This document shows positions 49,125 to 59,839 of a stretch of 64,000 nt of DNA, piece after piece. The notes below the pieces were generated by a model. The model searched no databases, was not told the origin of the DNA, and worked only from the letters and a program-made list of their open reading frames with translations. Each line of letters starts with the position of its first letter. Position 1 is the first letter of the stretch. The position numbers and the translations under genes were made by a program. The stretch lies in assembly GCF_014646915.1 (NCBI RefSeq), contig NZ_BMOE01000006.1, positions 62,001 through 126,000 of the forward strand, in the 5' to 3' direction. The stretch comes from Deinococcus aquiradiocola (GTDB lineage: Bacteria; Deinococcota; Deinococci; Deinococcales; Deinococcaceae).

Positions 49125-51995
49125 GTGTCCGGGGGTACCGTCCTGCTCATCCTGAAGCTGACCGGAGCGCCGGGCGTGACGGTGGCTGGCGCGCACGTGC
49201 CGCTGCGTTCCCGGCGGCTGGCGCTGCTCGCGTACCTCGCGCTGGAGGGGGAGCAGTCGCGGGCGCGGCTGGCGGCGCTGCTGTTCCCGGCGCTGGACCC
49301 GGAGGAGGGCCGGGCGCGGCTGAGGCTGGACCTGCACCGTGCGCTGCACTCGCCGCTGCGGGTGGGGCTGGTGGCGGACGGGGAGCGCGTGTCGCTGGTC
49401 GGGGAGTGCGACGTGTGGAGGTTCCGGCAGGCGCTCGCGGCGGGTGACTGGGCGGGCGCGCTCGGCGTGTGGCGCGGGCCGCTGCTGGAGGACGTGACCT
49501 TCGACGACGCGCCCGCCCTGCAGGAGTGGCTGGAGGCGCGCCGGGCGGGCCTCGCGCTGGACGTGACGCGCGCCCTGCACGGCCGGATGGGCGTGCACGA
49601 CGGGGACGGGCAGCCGGACGCGGCGCTGGAGGTGCAGCGCGCGCTGCTGGCGCACCAGCCGCTGTCGGAGGCGGCGTGTGACGCGCTCACGCGGCGGCTG
49701 GCGCGCATGGGCCGCCGTGCGGAAGCGCTGGAGGAACAGGCCCGGTTCCGCGCGCGGTTCGTGGAGGCGCTGGGGCTGGAGCCGCTGCTGGAGCACCGCC
49801 TCGCACCGGACGGTGCGGGCGGGCCGGGGGTGGGCGCGGCGCCGGAGGCGGGCGGGACGGTGCCGCGCGGGGGCCTGACGCGGCCGCCCCTGGTGGGGCG
49901 TGAGGGGTTGTGGCAGCAGCTCAGCGACTGGCACGCGGCTCCGGGAGGCCCGGCCCTGCTGCTGCTGGGGGAGGGCGGGGTCGGCAAGTCGCGGCTGGCG
50001 GGCGCGTTCGCGGAGCATGTGGGCGGGCGGACCCTCACGCTGCGCGGCGCGGAGGCCGCGCAGGACGTGCCGTTCGGGGCGCTGCTCACGGCGCTGCGCG
50101 ACGCGGGCACGGAGCGTCTGGGGACGCTGGAGCCGCGCGTGCTGGCGGCCCTCGCCGAGGTGCTGCCGGAAGTGAATGTGCCGCGCGCGGCCGGGCGGGC
50201 GGGACGCGGGGCGCTGGAGGGCGTGAGCGAGGCGCGACTGCTGGACGCGCTCGCGGCCGCCCTGCGGGCCGCGGCCGCGGGGGCGGACCTGCTGCTGCTG
50301 GACGACCTGCACTGGCTGGACCCGTCGAGCGTCCGGGTGCTCGTGCAGGCGGAACGTCAGCTGCGGGGCGGCGGGCCGCGCCTGCTCGCCACGGCGCGGC
50401 CCGGTGAGCTGCAGCGCCACCTGCCGCTCGCCCGCTGGCTGAACGACCTGGAACGGGCCGGGCGGCTGGACCGGCTGGAGGTGGCGCCGCTGTCGGAGGT
50501 ATCGGTGCTGCGCCTGATCCGGCTGCTGTCCGGCTCGGCGCGGGCCACGGGCTTCGCGCGGGCCCTGCACGGTCTGAGCGGCGGGAATCCGTACGCGCTG
50601 CTGGCGTTCGTGCAGGGCCTCGTGTCGCGCGGGCATCTGGAGACGGGCGGCCCGGACGGCTGGACGCTGCACCTGGACCTCGCGGACCTGGCGGGCGAGC
50701 TGCCGTCCACGCTGCGCGGCGTGCTGCTGCACACGCTCAGGAGCCGGGGGGAGGACGTGGTGAGGGTGCTGGAGGCGGCCGCGCTGCGCGGCCTGCAGTT
50801 CGAGCCGGACGCGGCCGTGGCGGGCAGCGGTCTGGACGGGGCGGCGGGAGCGGCCGCGCTGGCGCTCGCGGCGGAGCACCGCTGGACGCTGCCGCTTCCG
50901 GACGGCCGGGCGCGGCTGGAGCACGACCTGCTGCGTCAGGCGCTGCTGGACGACCTTGCCCCGGACCGCGCGAGGGAGGTGCACCTGCGGCTGGCCCGGC
51001 ATCTGGACCGGCTGCAGGTGAAGGGCCTGCAGGCCGTCCCGCCGGCGGAACGCGCGCGGCACTGGGAGGGCGCGGGGGAACGGACCATAGCCGGGCCGCT
51101 GTGGCTGCAGGCCGCCGAGGCAGCGGGAGCGCTGTGGGCGCACCGGGAGGCGCTGCACGCGCTGGAACGCGCCCTGGCCTGCACACCCGGCGCAGCAGAC
51201 CGTCTCGCGCTGCACCGGCAGCGCGGGCGGCACTGGCAGGCGCTCGCGCAGCTGGGCGCGTGGCGGGACGAGCTGGACGCCGCGGACACCCTGCAGCGGG
51301 AGGCGCGCGTGCCGGGCGAGGACCTGCGGCTCGCCCTGGAGCGCACGCACCTGCTCATCCGGGAGGGCGAACTGGAAGCGGCGCTCGCGCTCACGGAGGC
51401 CTGGGCGGAGGGCGAGCCTGGCCCCGAGCGTGGCCTGCTGCAGCACGAGCGGGGCTCGGTGCTGCTCGAACTGGGTCGGCACGCACAGGCGCACGCGGTC
51501 CTCACGGCGGCCCTCGCGGAGGCCGAGCCGGGGAGCCTGCTGGCCGCGAACCTGCACACCACGCTCGCGGCCGTGGCGTACGAGCAGCGGGACGCCCCCG
51601 GGGGCCTGCAGCACGCCGCGCGGGCTGCCGAGACCTTCCACGCGCTCGGGCGGGTGCAGGGCCTGGTGGCCGCGCACGTGAACGCGTCGGACCTGCACCT
51701 GCTCGCGGGCGACCGGGACGCGGCGCGCTCGGCGCTGGAGGTGGCGCTCGGGCACGCGCTGGCGTCGCAGCAGTTCCGGCTGATCCAGCACACGCTGCTC
51801 GGTCTGGTCGACGTGACGCGCGGGCAGGGCGACGCGGCAGCCGGCCTGCGGTACGCCACGCAGGGCCTGGAGGCCGCGGAACGCGAGGAGCACCCGTCCG
51901 GCATCGCGGCCTTCACGGCGGCCCTCGCGGAATTCCGATCGGGCCGCGGCGCGCAGGACGCGGAGCGGCACCCCAGCACTGAAACGCCAACATAA
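49125..51995 (+). CDS. BTAD-ATPase-TPR transcriptional regulator
   Basis: About 956 residues. N-terminal winged helix (RRLALLAYLALEGEQSRARLAALLFP), BTAD to residue 230, STAND-type ATPase (Walker A GEGGVGKS near 285, Walker B LLLLDDLHWLD near 395), and TPR-like helices to the end. It has the same design as the 40588 gene but low identity by eye, so they are distant paralogues. TACAGT at 49100-49105 looks like the -10, which excludes the GTG at 49104 and favours GTG 49125; this is uncertain. Confidence 0.85.
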   Translation: MSGGTVLLILKLTGAPGVTVAGAHVPLRSRRLALLAYLALEGEQSRARLAALLFPALDPEEGRARLRLDLHRALHSPLRVGLVADGERVSLVGECDVWRFRQALAAGDWAGALGVWRGPLLEDVTFDDAPALQEWLEARRAGLALDVTRALHGRMGVHDGDGQPDAALEVQRALLAHQPLSEAACDALTRRLARMGRRAEALEEQARFRARFVEALGLEPLLEHRLAPDGAGGPGVGAAPEAGGTVPRGGLTRPPLVGREGLWQQLSDWHAAPGGPALLLLGEGGVGKSRLAGAFAEHVGGRTLTLRGAEAAQDVPFGALLTALRDAGTERLGTLEPRVLAALAEVLPEVNVPRAAGRAGRGALEGVSEARLLDALAAALRAAAAGADLLLLDDLHWLDPSSVRVLVQAERQLRGGGPRLLATARPGELQRHLPLARWLNDLERAGRLDRLEVAPLSEVSVLRLIRLLSGSARATGFARALHGLSGGNPYALLAFVQGLVSRGHLETGGPDGWTLHLDLADLAGELPSTLRGVLLHTLRSRGEDVVRVLEAAALRGLQFEPDAAVAGSGLDGAAGAAALALAAEHRWTLPLPDGRARLEHDLLRQALLDDLAPDRAREVHLRLARHLDRLQVKGLQAVPPAERARHWEGAGERTIAGPLWLQAAEAAGALWAHREALHALERALACTPGAADRLALHRQRGRHWQALAQLGAWRDELDAADTLQREARVPGEDLRLALERTHLLIREGELEAALALTEAWAEGEPGPERGLLQHERGSVLLELGRHAQAHAVLTAALAEAEPGSLLAANLHTTLAAVAYEQRDAPGGLQHAARAAETFHALGRVQGLVAAHVNASDLHLLAGDRDAARSALEVALGHALASQQFRLIQHTLLGLVDVTRGQGDAAAGLRYATQGLEAAEREEHPSGIAAFTAALAEFRSGRGAQDAERHPSTETPT

Positions 51996-52031
51996 CGCCC
52001 CGCACCCTACGGTGCAGGCAGGAGGAACACC

Positions 52032-52481
52032 ATGAACAACGGTTCACGCAGCGCCCGCATCCCGGCTCCCCTCGTCCTCATTTCCCGCCGCGACGGTCCT
52101 GTGCGCAAGCCGACCCGGGCGGCGCTCGCCCTCGTGACGGCGCTCGGCTTGGCGGGTGCGGGACACGTGGGCGCGGAGACGTACTTCGTGACGTGCCCGC
52201 AGACCGGGCCGTGTACCGCGTACGGTTCGATGAAGCGTCTGGTGTGCTACTGCGACACGCAGTCGCTGGTGGCGACGCCCGGCGTGCTGTCCGTGAACGA
52301 GCTGCGGCGCCGCTACCCGGTGCACTCGGGCACGCTGTCGCGCGCTCAGGGCGGGACGGGTACGCTGCTGATCTTCAGTGACGACGCGGCCCTCAATCGT
52401 GCGCTGGACCTGGGGTTCAGCGTGGACGCCGTGCAGGTGCGGCAGGGCGCCCTGAGCCTGAACCTGACCTTCGGTCGCTGA
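52032..52481 (+). CDS. secreted protein of unknown function
   Basis: 149 residues. An extended basic N-terminus is followed by a signal sequence (ALALVTALGLAGAGHVGA). The mature part has four closely spaced cysteines (VTCPQTGPC, LVCYCDTQ), probably two disulfides, then a beta-rich tail. GGAGG stands before the ATG; 36 bases after the regulator gene on the same strand. Confidence 0.68.
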   Translation: MNNGSRSARIPAPLVLISRRDGPVRKPTRAALALVTALGLAGAGHVGAETYFVTCPQTGPCTAYGSMKRLVCYCDTQSLVATPGVLSVNELRRRYPVHSGTLSRAQGGTGTLLIFSDDAALNRALDLGFSVDAVQVRQGALSLNLTFGR

Positions 52482-52700
52482 TCCGGTCCTGATCCGATTC
52501 CAGGGATGCCGGGAACAGCGAAGGCATTCCTTCTCGTGCAGAACGGACAGCGTGGCGTATTCAGCGTCCGGTCACGACGACACGCCCTGCGGGACGCCTG
52601 CCCGCTTCCATCGCCTCAAAGCTGCGCTGTCGGACTCGCGGCCGGGCGGCGGCCTCGCGTGCCGCTCGGCTGAACGCCAGGAGTTCAGCTCAACACCGGA
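52482..52700. other. intergenic stretch without recognised gene
   Basis: It holds only a weak hairpin GCTGAAC/GTTCAGC (52669-52689). No promoter with good hexamers or terminator is evident. Confidence 0.4.
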
Positions 52701-55700
52701 TCAAGGCAGGGGGGCGGGCCGTGCAGGACGACCGAGGTGGTAGCCCTGCAGGTGCTCGCAGCCGATGCCCTGCAGGAACTTCAGCTGGGCGGGCGTCTCC
52801 ACCCCTTCTGCCGTGACGGTGAGATTCAGGCTGTGCGCGAGCGCCACCACCGACCGCACGATATTCGCGCCGGGACCGTCCGCACCGGCCTCCAGGCCGA
52901 GGTTGCTCAGGAAGGACCGGTCGATCTTCAGGCCCGTGAACGGGAAGCGCTGCAGGTACGACAGGCTGCTGTATCCGGTGCCGAAATCGTCGAGGTCCAG
53001 TTGCACGCCGAGCTGCCGCAGGTCCCGCATGACGCACTCGGCGTCCGGCACGTCCATCAGCAGGCTCTCGGTGACTTCCAGCACCACCCGGTGGGGCGGC
53101 GTGCCGTTCGCGCGGAGGATGTCGGCCACGTCCCGTACCAGGTCACGGTTCCGGAATTGCCGCGCGCTGAGGTTCACGCTGACCGTCAGATGCGGCTGCG
53201 TGGCGTGCCAGGCGTTCAGCTGCCGGGTCGCCTCGCGCAGCACCCAGTCGCCGATGGGGACGATCAGGCCGCTGCTCTCGGCGAGGGGGATGAAGACGGA
53301 AGGCGGGATGCTGCCGTGTCGCGGGTGCTGCCAGCGCAGCAGGGCTTCCGCGCCGACGCGTTCCAGGGTCGGGCCGAAGATCGGCTGGTAGTGGACCTGC
53401 AGTTCGCCGCGTTCCAGCGCGCGGTACAGGTCCGCTTCGAGGCCCGGGTCGCCGCTGGCGGTGGCGCTGCCCGCGTCGTACAGCACGACCGGCACGCCGC
53501 TGCGTTTGCCGTGGTACATGGCGACGTCTGCCTGCCGCAGCAGGTCGGTGGCGCTCAGGGCGTCTTCCGGGTACAGGGAGAGCCCCAGGCTGCCACGGAT
53601 GAACACTTCACGTCCGTGAAGCTGGAACGGCGCCTGAAACACCCGTTCGATCTGGCGCTGGATGCCGGCCGTGAAGTCCGTGCGCAGGCTGCGGCACGGC
53701 AGGATCAGCGTGAATTCGTCGCCGCCCATGCGTGCCACGACGTCCTCCTCACGGAAGGCCTCCTGAAGGCGGACCGCCACCTGCTGCAGCAGGTCGTCTC
53801 CGGCATCATGCCCGAGGGTGTCGTTGATGCCCTTGAACCGGTCGAGGTCCAGCAGACCCACCGCGAAGCGCTGCCCTTCGCGCTGCGCGCGTTGAATGGT
53901 CTGTGTGAGCAGCGTCTGGAACTGCGCGCGGTTCGGGAGGCCGGTCAGCGGGTCGAACAGCGCCAGGTGCTGGAGTTCCCGCTGCGTGCGGTGCCGCACG
54001 AGGATCAGGCTGCACAGGCGCGCGGCGTCCTCGATCAGGTGGAGCTCTTCGGGGTTCGGGAGGCGGCCCTCCGGCACGAACACGTTGATGGCACCTGCCG
54101 TCTGCCCCTGCCGCCCCAGGATGGGGAGCGTCCAGATCCCCCGAATGCCCTCCTGCTGGAGGGCCTGCCGGTATCGGTGAGGGCCCGGGTACGCCTGCAG
54201 GTCCGTCAGGAACAGCGCCTCGCCGTGCGTGACGACGTACCCGAACGTTCCGTCCTGCGGGCCGACCCGCAGCGGGCCGACCATGCGGAGCTTCTGCAGC
54301 AGCGCGACCGTGCCGGCCCGCGAGTCGCTCGCCTGCACGAGCAGCGTCCCGTCGTCCTCACGCGTGGCGATGGAGACGGTCACGTGTGGGAGACGCGTGA
54401 CGACGAGGTGGCACACGCCGCTCAGCACGTCCTCCAGCGCGCGGTCCTGCACGGACATCTCCAGCACGGCGCGCGTCTCGCGTTCCGTGATCTCGGTCCA
54501 GACCTCCTGGTTCGCGTCGCGCTGCGTGACCATCCAGGTGGTGTGGTCCGGCGTGCGTTCCACCTCGCTGAACGACACGTCGAGCCACGTGAGGCTGCCG
54601 TCCTTGCGGGTGTTCAGGAGTCTCGACTCGGCCTGCTCGCCGCGCGCGAGGCGGGCGTACACCTCCTGCAGGTGCGTCTCGCCGTGCGCGCCGAGCAGCA
54701 GGACGTTCGGGTCGAGGCCCAGCACTTCGTCTGTCCGGTACCCGCTCAGGCGGGTGAAGGCCTGGTTGACGTACGTGATCCGGATCTCGTGCGTGCGGGA
54801 ATCGCGCCGACAGAGCATCACGCCGTCCCCGGCACGGTCCACGGCACGCTCCATCAGCCGCAGGCGCTGCTCGTTGGTGCGCGCCTCGGTCACGTCGCGC
54901 ATCAGCACCATCCAGCGGTGCTGCGGTCCCGACTGCGGCATCAGGCGCACTTCCAGCGTCAGCGGGCGACCGTCCGGCCGGGACGGTCCCGGCAGATCCA
55001 TCGTCACCGTCTCACGGTTCCGTATGGCGTTCAGGAAGGGTGCGGCGCGCTCCGGATCGTGCATCAGGCGCGCATGATGGGCGGGCACCCTCCCGACCAC
55101 GTCCGTTCGCGACTGACCGGCGAGCCGCTCGAACGCGTCGTTCACGTACACGACCCGCAGGTCCTCCGGGGCCGTGCCAGCCGCGTCGAGGATCATGACG
55201 GCGTCTGCCGAGTCGCGTGTCACACCCTCGAGGAGTTGCAGGGTCGCGGTGTCCGCTCTCAGGCGCGTCACGTCGCGCACCGCACACTGGTACCCGAGGA
55301 CCCGTCCGTCTGCCGCCGTGACCGGCACGACGAGGCGCTGCACGGTCAGTTGACGCCCGTCGCGCCGCACGTGCACCTCCTCGTTCAGTCCGTCCGCAAC
55401 CTCCGACGGCAGCAGGGGCCGCAGGCTGGACGTTGAGGTGAACAGTTCCGTGAGGGGGCGCGCCACGTCGGCGGCCGTGAAGCCGTACAGGGCCGCGGCC
55501 GCTCCGTTGTAGTACTGGAGGTGCCCGTCCACGTCCGTGCCGATCACGGCGTCCGACACCTGTTCCAGCAGCGTCTCGTCGCACGCCTGCCGCCGTCGCA
55601 GGGCACGGAGTTCCAGTTCGCTCACCACGCCCGCCGCGAGGTCCGACAGCATGCGCGTGTCCGCGTCGCTGAAGGTGCGCGGCACGGTGTCCATGACGCA

Positions 55701-56114
55701 CAGCGTCCCGATCACCGATCCGGTCGGCGTGACGAGCGGCGCGCCCGCATAGAAGCGCAGCTTCAGGCCGTCCGTCACGAGCGGCAGCGGGCGGAAGCGC
55801 ACGTCCAGTGTCAGGTCCTCCACCACCAGCGGTTCGCCGGACGCGATCACGTACGCGCAGAATGTCAGGCGGCGGTCCATTTCACGTTCGTCCGCGCCGT
55901 AGCACGCCTTGAAGTACTGCCGGTCGCGGTCCATCAGGCCGACGTACGCGAGCGGCACGCCGAAATGCAGCGCGGCCACCCGGCACGCCCGGTCGAAGGC
56001 TTCCTCCGGCAGCGTGTCGAGGATGCCGTACCGGTACAGTTCCGCGAGACGTTCGTCCTCTGCCGCACTCGGCAGCTGCGGAACGACAGGCAGGGCAGTG
56101 GTTTCAGCGCTCAT
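52701..56114 (-). CDS. multi-sensor c-di-GMP enzyme (GAF-PAS-PAS-PAS-GAF-GGDEF-EAL)
   Basis: 1137 residues. GAF at 15-175 ([27 protein letters not shown] in parts), three PAS-type units between 180 and 545 ([50 protein letters not shown]), GAF at 560-710, GGDEF at 725-880 ([12 protein letters not shown], intact) and EAL at 895-1130 ([28 protein letters not shown]). Both catalytic domains look active, so it may make and degrade c-di-GMP depending on input. No membrane segment. Confidence 0.9.
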   Translation of the reverse strand: MSAETTALPVVPQLPSAAEDERLAELYRYGILDTLPEEAFDRACRVAALHFGVPLAYVGLMDRDRQYFKACYGADEREMDRRLTFCAYVIASGEPLVVEDLTLDVRFRPLPLVTDGLKLRFYAGAPLVTPTGSVIGTLCVMDTVPRTFSDADTRMLSDLAAGVVSELELRALRRRQACDETLLEQVSDAVIGTDVDGHLQYYNGAAAALYGFTAADVARPLTELFTSTSSLRPLLPSEVADGLNEEVHVRRDGRQLTVQRLVVPVTAADGRVLGYQCAVRDVTRLRADTATLQLLEGVTRDSADAVMILDAAGTAPEDLRVVYVNDAFERLAGQSRTDVVGRVPAHHARLMHDPERAAPFLNAIRNRETVTMDLPGPSRPDGRPLTLEVRLMPQSGPQHRWMVLMRDVTEARTNEQRLRLMERAVDRAGDGVMLCRRDSRTHEIRITYVNQAFTRLSGYRTDEVLGLDPNVLLLGAHGETHLQEVYARLARGEQAESRLLNTRKDGSLTWLDVSFSEVERTPDHTTWMVTQRDANQEVWTEITERETRAVLEMSVQDRALEDVLSGVCHLVVTRLPHVTVSIATREDDGTLLVQASDSRAGTVALLQKLRMVGPLRVGPQDGTFGYVVTHGEALFLTDLQAYPGPHRYRQALQQEGIRGIWTLPILGRQGQTAGAINVFVPEGRLPNPEELHLIEDAARLCSLILVRHRTQRELQHLALFDPLTGLPNRAQFQTLLTQTIQRAQREGQRFAVGLLDLDRFKGINDTLGHDAGDDLLQQVAVRLQEAFREEDVVARMGGDEFTLILPCRSLRTDFTAGIQRQIERVFQAPFQLHGREVFIRGSLGLSLYPEDALSATDLLRQADVAMYHGKRSGVPVVLYDAGSATASGDPGLEADLYRALERGELQVHYQPIFGPTLERVGAEALLRWQHPRHGSIPPSVFIPLAESSGLIVPIGDWVLREATRQLNAWHATQPHLTVSVNLSARQFRNRDLVRDVADILRANGTPPHRVVLEVTESLLMDVPDAECVMRDLRQLGVQLDLDDFGTGYSSLSYLQRFPFTGLKIDRSFLSNLGLEAGADGPGANIVRSVVALAHSLNLTVTAEGVETPAQLKFLQGIGCEHLQGYHLGRPARPAPLP

Positions 56115-56372
56115 CTGGGACGTGCCTCCTGCACGGCGGCAGGCCCCCGGCGTCCCGTCGCCCGTTCATGCTACGGAGGGGCGCGTCACAGGAGTCTCAC
56201 CGGAGGCTTTATCAAGGCCGGCCGTGTCCTCCCCTTCCTCAGGAGGCGAGACCGGCCACACGCGGCCTGAAGGAGACACGGGAGATGCGGGAAGCAGCAC
56301 CGGGGACCCTGTTCACCGGACCGGTACCGTGGCGTCTGCAGGGAGAGCGCCGCGTTCCGGCGTCACGGGCGT

Positions 56373-56585
56373 TCAGGTGTGCTCCTGTTCGATGCGGACG
56401 ATCTCGTACCAGTACTTGGGGCCCTGCGCTTTCCAGATGCCGGCTGGGCGGGTGCGGAATTCGAGGATCTGCCGGGCGTGTCGCTGGCAGGCGCGCCGTG
56501 CTTCCATCTGAGAGCGGAACAGTCCGACGACCGCCATGACGTCGTCGGAATCCATGTAGTGGGCGCTGGCCTGGTACTTCACCAT
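56373..56585 (-). CDS. small conserved hypothetical protein
   Basis: 70 residues, with a tryptophan- and tyrosine-rich end (GIWKAQGPKYWYEIVRIEQ). TACCCT (56597-56592) stands six bases before the ATG, so a leaderless real gene is likely. Function unknown. The 258 bases between it and the c-di-GMP gene show no further gene. Confidence 0.6.
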   Translation of the reverse strand: MVKYQASAHYMDSDDVMAVVGLFRSQMEARRACQRHARQILEFRTRPAGIWKAQGPKYWYEIVRIEQEHT

Positions 56586-56682
56586 GCCGTCAGGGTAGGC
56601 GGCGAAGCTGATGGACGGGCCACCGGTGCCTGAACTTCGTGAGCTGCCTGTGAAGCCGCCCCGGTGGAAGCCGTGCCCAGGG

Positions 56683-57906
56683 TCAGGCGGGGAGGGTGGC
56701 GGGCGCTTCGGCGGGCCGGTCGGCGCGCAGCAGGATCGCCCACACGCCAGACGCGAGGAGGGTGAGGACGCCCGCCACACCGAAGACCAGCTGTACGGAG
56801 ACCCGGTCGGCGACGGGGGCGAGGACAAGCATCGCGAGCGGCATGCCGGCCGTGCTGACCATCCCGAGCAGGCTGCCGACCCGGCCGTAGTATTCGGGCG
56901 CGACGCGCCGCTGGAAGATCACGGTGATGGACAGGTTGAGGACGGCGTTCGCGACGCCCATCGTGAACGCGAGGACGTACATCTGCAGCGGGGCGCGCGT
57001 GAAGCTGAGCAGCAGGACGACGGCGCCCATCGTCACGTAGGCGGGCACGCTGAGGGTGCGCGCGTCCACGCGGTGCCCGAGGGCGGACATGCCGAAGCTG
57101 CCGGTGGCGAGCCCGGCGAGCAGCAGGCCGAAGAACAGCCCGAAGCCCTGCGCGCCCGCACCGAGGGCCGTCATGCGTGCGGGCAGCAGCATCTCCAGCG
57201 GCGCGAAGGCCGCGTTCAGGATGAAGGCCATGAGCGGCAGGCCCAGCGTGACGGGACTGCTGAGCGCGTACCGGAATCCGGAGGTGAACGACGCCCAGAA
57301 GGTCTCACCGGACGGCACGCTGCCACGGGCGGGCAGCCGGATCAGCAGGGTGAGGACCGCGAAGAGCATGAAGGTGGTCCCGTCGATCAGCAGGGCAGGC
57401 GCACTGCCGAGCAGGCCGACGAGGACGCCGCCGCCGACCGTCCCGGCAAGCTGCATGACCTGCGTGCTGCCCTGCATGAGGCCGGTGGCGCGCTGCAGGT
57501 GCTCGCGCCGCACGAGGCGCGGCAGGACGCCCATGCTGGCGGGCGTGTAGAACGCCCCGATCATCCCCGTCAGGAAGGAAGCGGCGTAGATCAGTTCGAG
57601 CGGGACGTGCCCGCGCAGGGCGAGCACGCCGACCGTGAGCTGCAGCGCGCCGCGCAGGACGTTCCCGGCCATGAGCGGGAGGCGCAGCGGCAGGCGGTCC
57701 ACCAGCGTCCCGAACAGCGGCGAGAGCAGACTCGGGAGCAGGGCGAGCGCGAGGTTCACGCCCATCTTGCCGGCGCTGCCGGTCTGGTGCAGCACCAGGA
57801 AGCTGGTGGCGATCCCGGCGAGGGCCGTGCCGAGCGCGCTCTGCGCCGAGCCGAGCCACCAGAGCAGGAAAGAACGGTTCCAGAGGCGGGCGTCCTGGGA
57901 GGTCAT
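56683..57906 (-). CDS. MFS transporter
   Basis: 407 residues with about 11-12 membrane segments. The loop between segments 2 and 3 (GTLVDRLPLRLPLMAGN) fits the MFS motif A. The pattern is that of the DHA3-like drug exporters (MefA/enterobactin exporter branch). Likely exports a drug or siderophore-like compound. GGAG stands before the ATG. Confidence 0.87.
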   Translation of the reverse strand: MTSQDARLWNRSFLLWWLGSAQSALGTALAGIATSFLVLHQTGSAGKMGVNLALALLPSLLSPLFGTLVDRLPLRLPLMAGNVLRGALQLTVGVLALRGHVPLELIYAASFLTGMIGAFYTPASMGVLPRLVRREHLQRATGLMQGSTQVMQLAGTVGGGVLVGLLGSAPALLIDGTTFMLFAVLTLLIRLPARGSVPSGETFWASFTSGFRYALSSPVTLGLPLMAFILNAAFAPLEMLLPARMTALGAGAQGFGLFFGLLLAGLATGSFGMSALGHRVDARTLSVPAYVTMGAVVLLLSFTRAPLQMYVLAFTMGVANAVLNLSITVIFQRRVAPEYYGRVGSLLGMVSTAGMPLAMLVLAPVADRVSVQLVFGVAGVLTLLASGVWAILLRADRPAEAPATLPA

Positions 57907-58096
57907 GGCTCCACTGTGCGGCGTGGTCTACTCCACGCGCGAGGGGAAAACGGGAGAAGAGGGTCCGGGGGGCATGGGACGGGGGAGCTGACTCGCGCGC
58001 GTTCAACATGCGTCTTTACCCGGCCTTCACCGATGCCGCTGCCTGCCCTGCCGGGCCAGCATGCTGCGGCACACTGGAGACACGGAGGTTTCCCTG

Positions 58097-59716
58097 ATGA
58101 AGAGGTTTCCGGTGGTTCATGCCCTGCTGTCCGCCGCCCTGTTCACCGGTCTTGCTGCTGCCCAGGGCACGGCCCTGCCGCCTGAGCCTGTCACCGTCCA
58201 GACGGATCACGGCCCGGTGGTGGGCCGTCAGTCGCAGGTGCGCAGCTTCCTGGGCATTCCATACGCGGCCCCGCCGGTCGGCGCGCTGCGCTGGAAGTCG
58301 CCTCAGCCGGCCGCACCGTGGACGACGCCGCGTGACGCCGCGCAGGTCGGCAGTCAGTGCCCGCAGACCGTGATCGCGCTGTTCGCCCTGCCCGGGGAGA
58401 CGCCCGGCACCGTCCGGGGTAAGGAGGACTGCCTGACCCTGAACGTGTACACCCCGGCAGGCGTGACGCCGCAGAGCCGGTTGCCGGTGATGACCTGGAT
58501 TCACGGCGGGTCGTTCATCACTGGGTCGGGCGGCATCTACAACGGTGCGGAGCTGGCCCGGAAGTACGGTGTCGTGGTGGTCACGGTGAACTACCGGCTG
58601 GGGGCGCTCGGGTGGCTGTCACTGCCCGCCCTGAGCGCCGAAGGGGGCGGGTCGTCCGGCAATTACGGCCTGCAGGACCAGCAGGCGGCCCTGCGCTGGG
58701 TGCAGTCGAACATCGCGGCCTTCGGAGGGGACCCGGCGAAGGTCACGCTGGCGGGGGAATCGGCGGGCGGCATGAGTGTCTGCGCGCACCTCGCGTCGCC
58801 GCAGTCGGCGGGGCTGTTCCGGGGCGCGATCATTCAGAGTGGACTGTGCACCAGTCCAGGCAACGCGGTCACGCTCGCGCAGGCGGAGGCCCGCAACACC
58901 CGGGCTGTGGGCGCGCTCGGCTGCAAGGCCACGGACCTCGCGTGCCTGCGCACCCTCGACCTGCAGAAGCTGCTGGCGCTCAAGGTGCCGGGCCTGCGGC
59001 CCACCAGCGCGCAGGTCTGGTCTCCCGTGTACCTGAGTGCCGATCTGCCGCTGCAGCTGCGTGACGCGTTCGGCAGCGGGCAGTTCAACCGGGTGCCGGT
59101 CCTGAACGGCACCACGCACGACGAGGGACGGCTCTTCATTCAGGTGGCGTCCCCTGACGGGAAGCCAGTGACGCCGCTGCTGTACTGGGGCGGAACCGGT
59201 CTGACGGTCGGGCTGCTGAACACCAGCCGGACCCTGGCCCGCTACCCGTACCGCCGCTACGGGACGCCGGCCCTGGCGTTCGCGACCCTGTTCACGGACG
59301 CCGTGTTCAGCTGCACGGCGCTGCGCGTGAATCAGGCGGTCTCACAGTACGTTCCCGTGTACGCCTTCGAGTTCAACGACCCGCAGGCCGTCACCGTCCT
59401 CAAGACCCCGGTCGACCTGCCGGGGCTCGGTTCGCCTCACTCCAGCTCGCTCGTGTATGCCTTCCAGACCTCCATCGCCGGGCTGGCTGACACGGCCCGG
59501 TTCACGCCCGCCCAGCGGACCCTGTCGGACGCCTTCAGCGGCGCGTGGATGGCCTTCGTGAAGACCGGCAACCCGAACGGTGCAGGGAGTGGCTGGCAGG
59601 CCTTCGACGCGGCGCGCGGCAACGTGCAGGTCTTCACGCCCACTGGCGTGCAGGAAAGCACCGGGTTCGCGGCCGACCATCAGTGCGAGTACTGGCTGCC
59701 ACTGGACCTGAAGTGA
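58097..59716 (+). CDS. secreted type B carboxylesterase
   Basis: 539 residues from the ATG at 58097, which gives a clear signal peptide (VVHALLSAALFTGLAAAQG). FLGIPYAAPPVGALRW, EDCLTLNVYTP and AGESAGG (S222) are type B carboxylesterase motifs. The Glu of THDEG and the His of GSPHSSS complete the triad. It hydrolyses carboxylic esters outside the cytoplasm; the substrate is open. An upstream in-frame Met would spoil the signal peptide. Confidence 0.88.
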   Translation: MKRFPVVHALLSAALFTGLAAAQGTALPPEPVTVQTDHGPVVGRQSQVRSFLGIPYAAPPVGALRWKSPQPAAPWTTPRDAAQVGSQCPQTVIALFALPGETPGTVRGKEDCLTLNVYTPAGVTPQSRLPVMTWIHGGSFITGSGGIYNGAELARKYGVVVVTVNYRLGALGWLSLPALSAEGGGSSGNYGLQDQQAALRWVQSNIAAFGGDPAKVTLAGESAGGMSVCAHLASPQSAGLFRGAIIQSGLCTSPGNAVTLAQAEARNTRAVGALGCKATDLACLRTLDLQKLLALKVPGLRPTSAQVWSPVYLSADLPLQLRDAFGSGQFNRVPVLNGTTHDEGRLFIQVASPDGKPVTPLLYWGGTGLTVGLLNTSRTLARYPYRRYGTPALAFATLFTDAVFSCTALRVNQAVSQYVPVYAFEFNDPQAVTVLKTPVDLPGLGSPHSSSLVYAFQTSIAGLADTARFTPAQRTLSDAFSGAWMAFVKTGNPNGAGSGWQAFDAARGNVQVFTPTGVQESTGFAADHQCEYWLPLDLK

Positions 59717-59839
59717 CGCGAGGCGTTGCGCCGCTCTCCGGCACGGTCTGCCGGACACCGGCTGTCCAGTAGGCTGCGGCACACTTTTCTGCAGGTGGAG
59801 TCGCACTCTTCGTGCAGGCTTCCGGTACGCTGGGCGTCT

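Noticed and set aside
37960..52691. GCTGAAC hairpins at 37960-37984 and 52669-52689 as a dispersed repeat family
   Set aside because: Only seven stem bases are shared and loops differ; two occurrences are too few to call a family.
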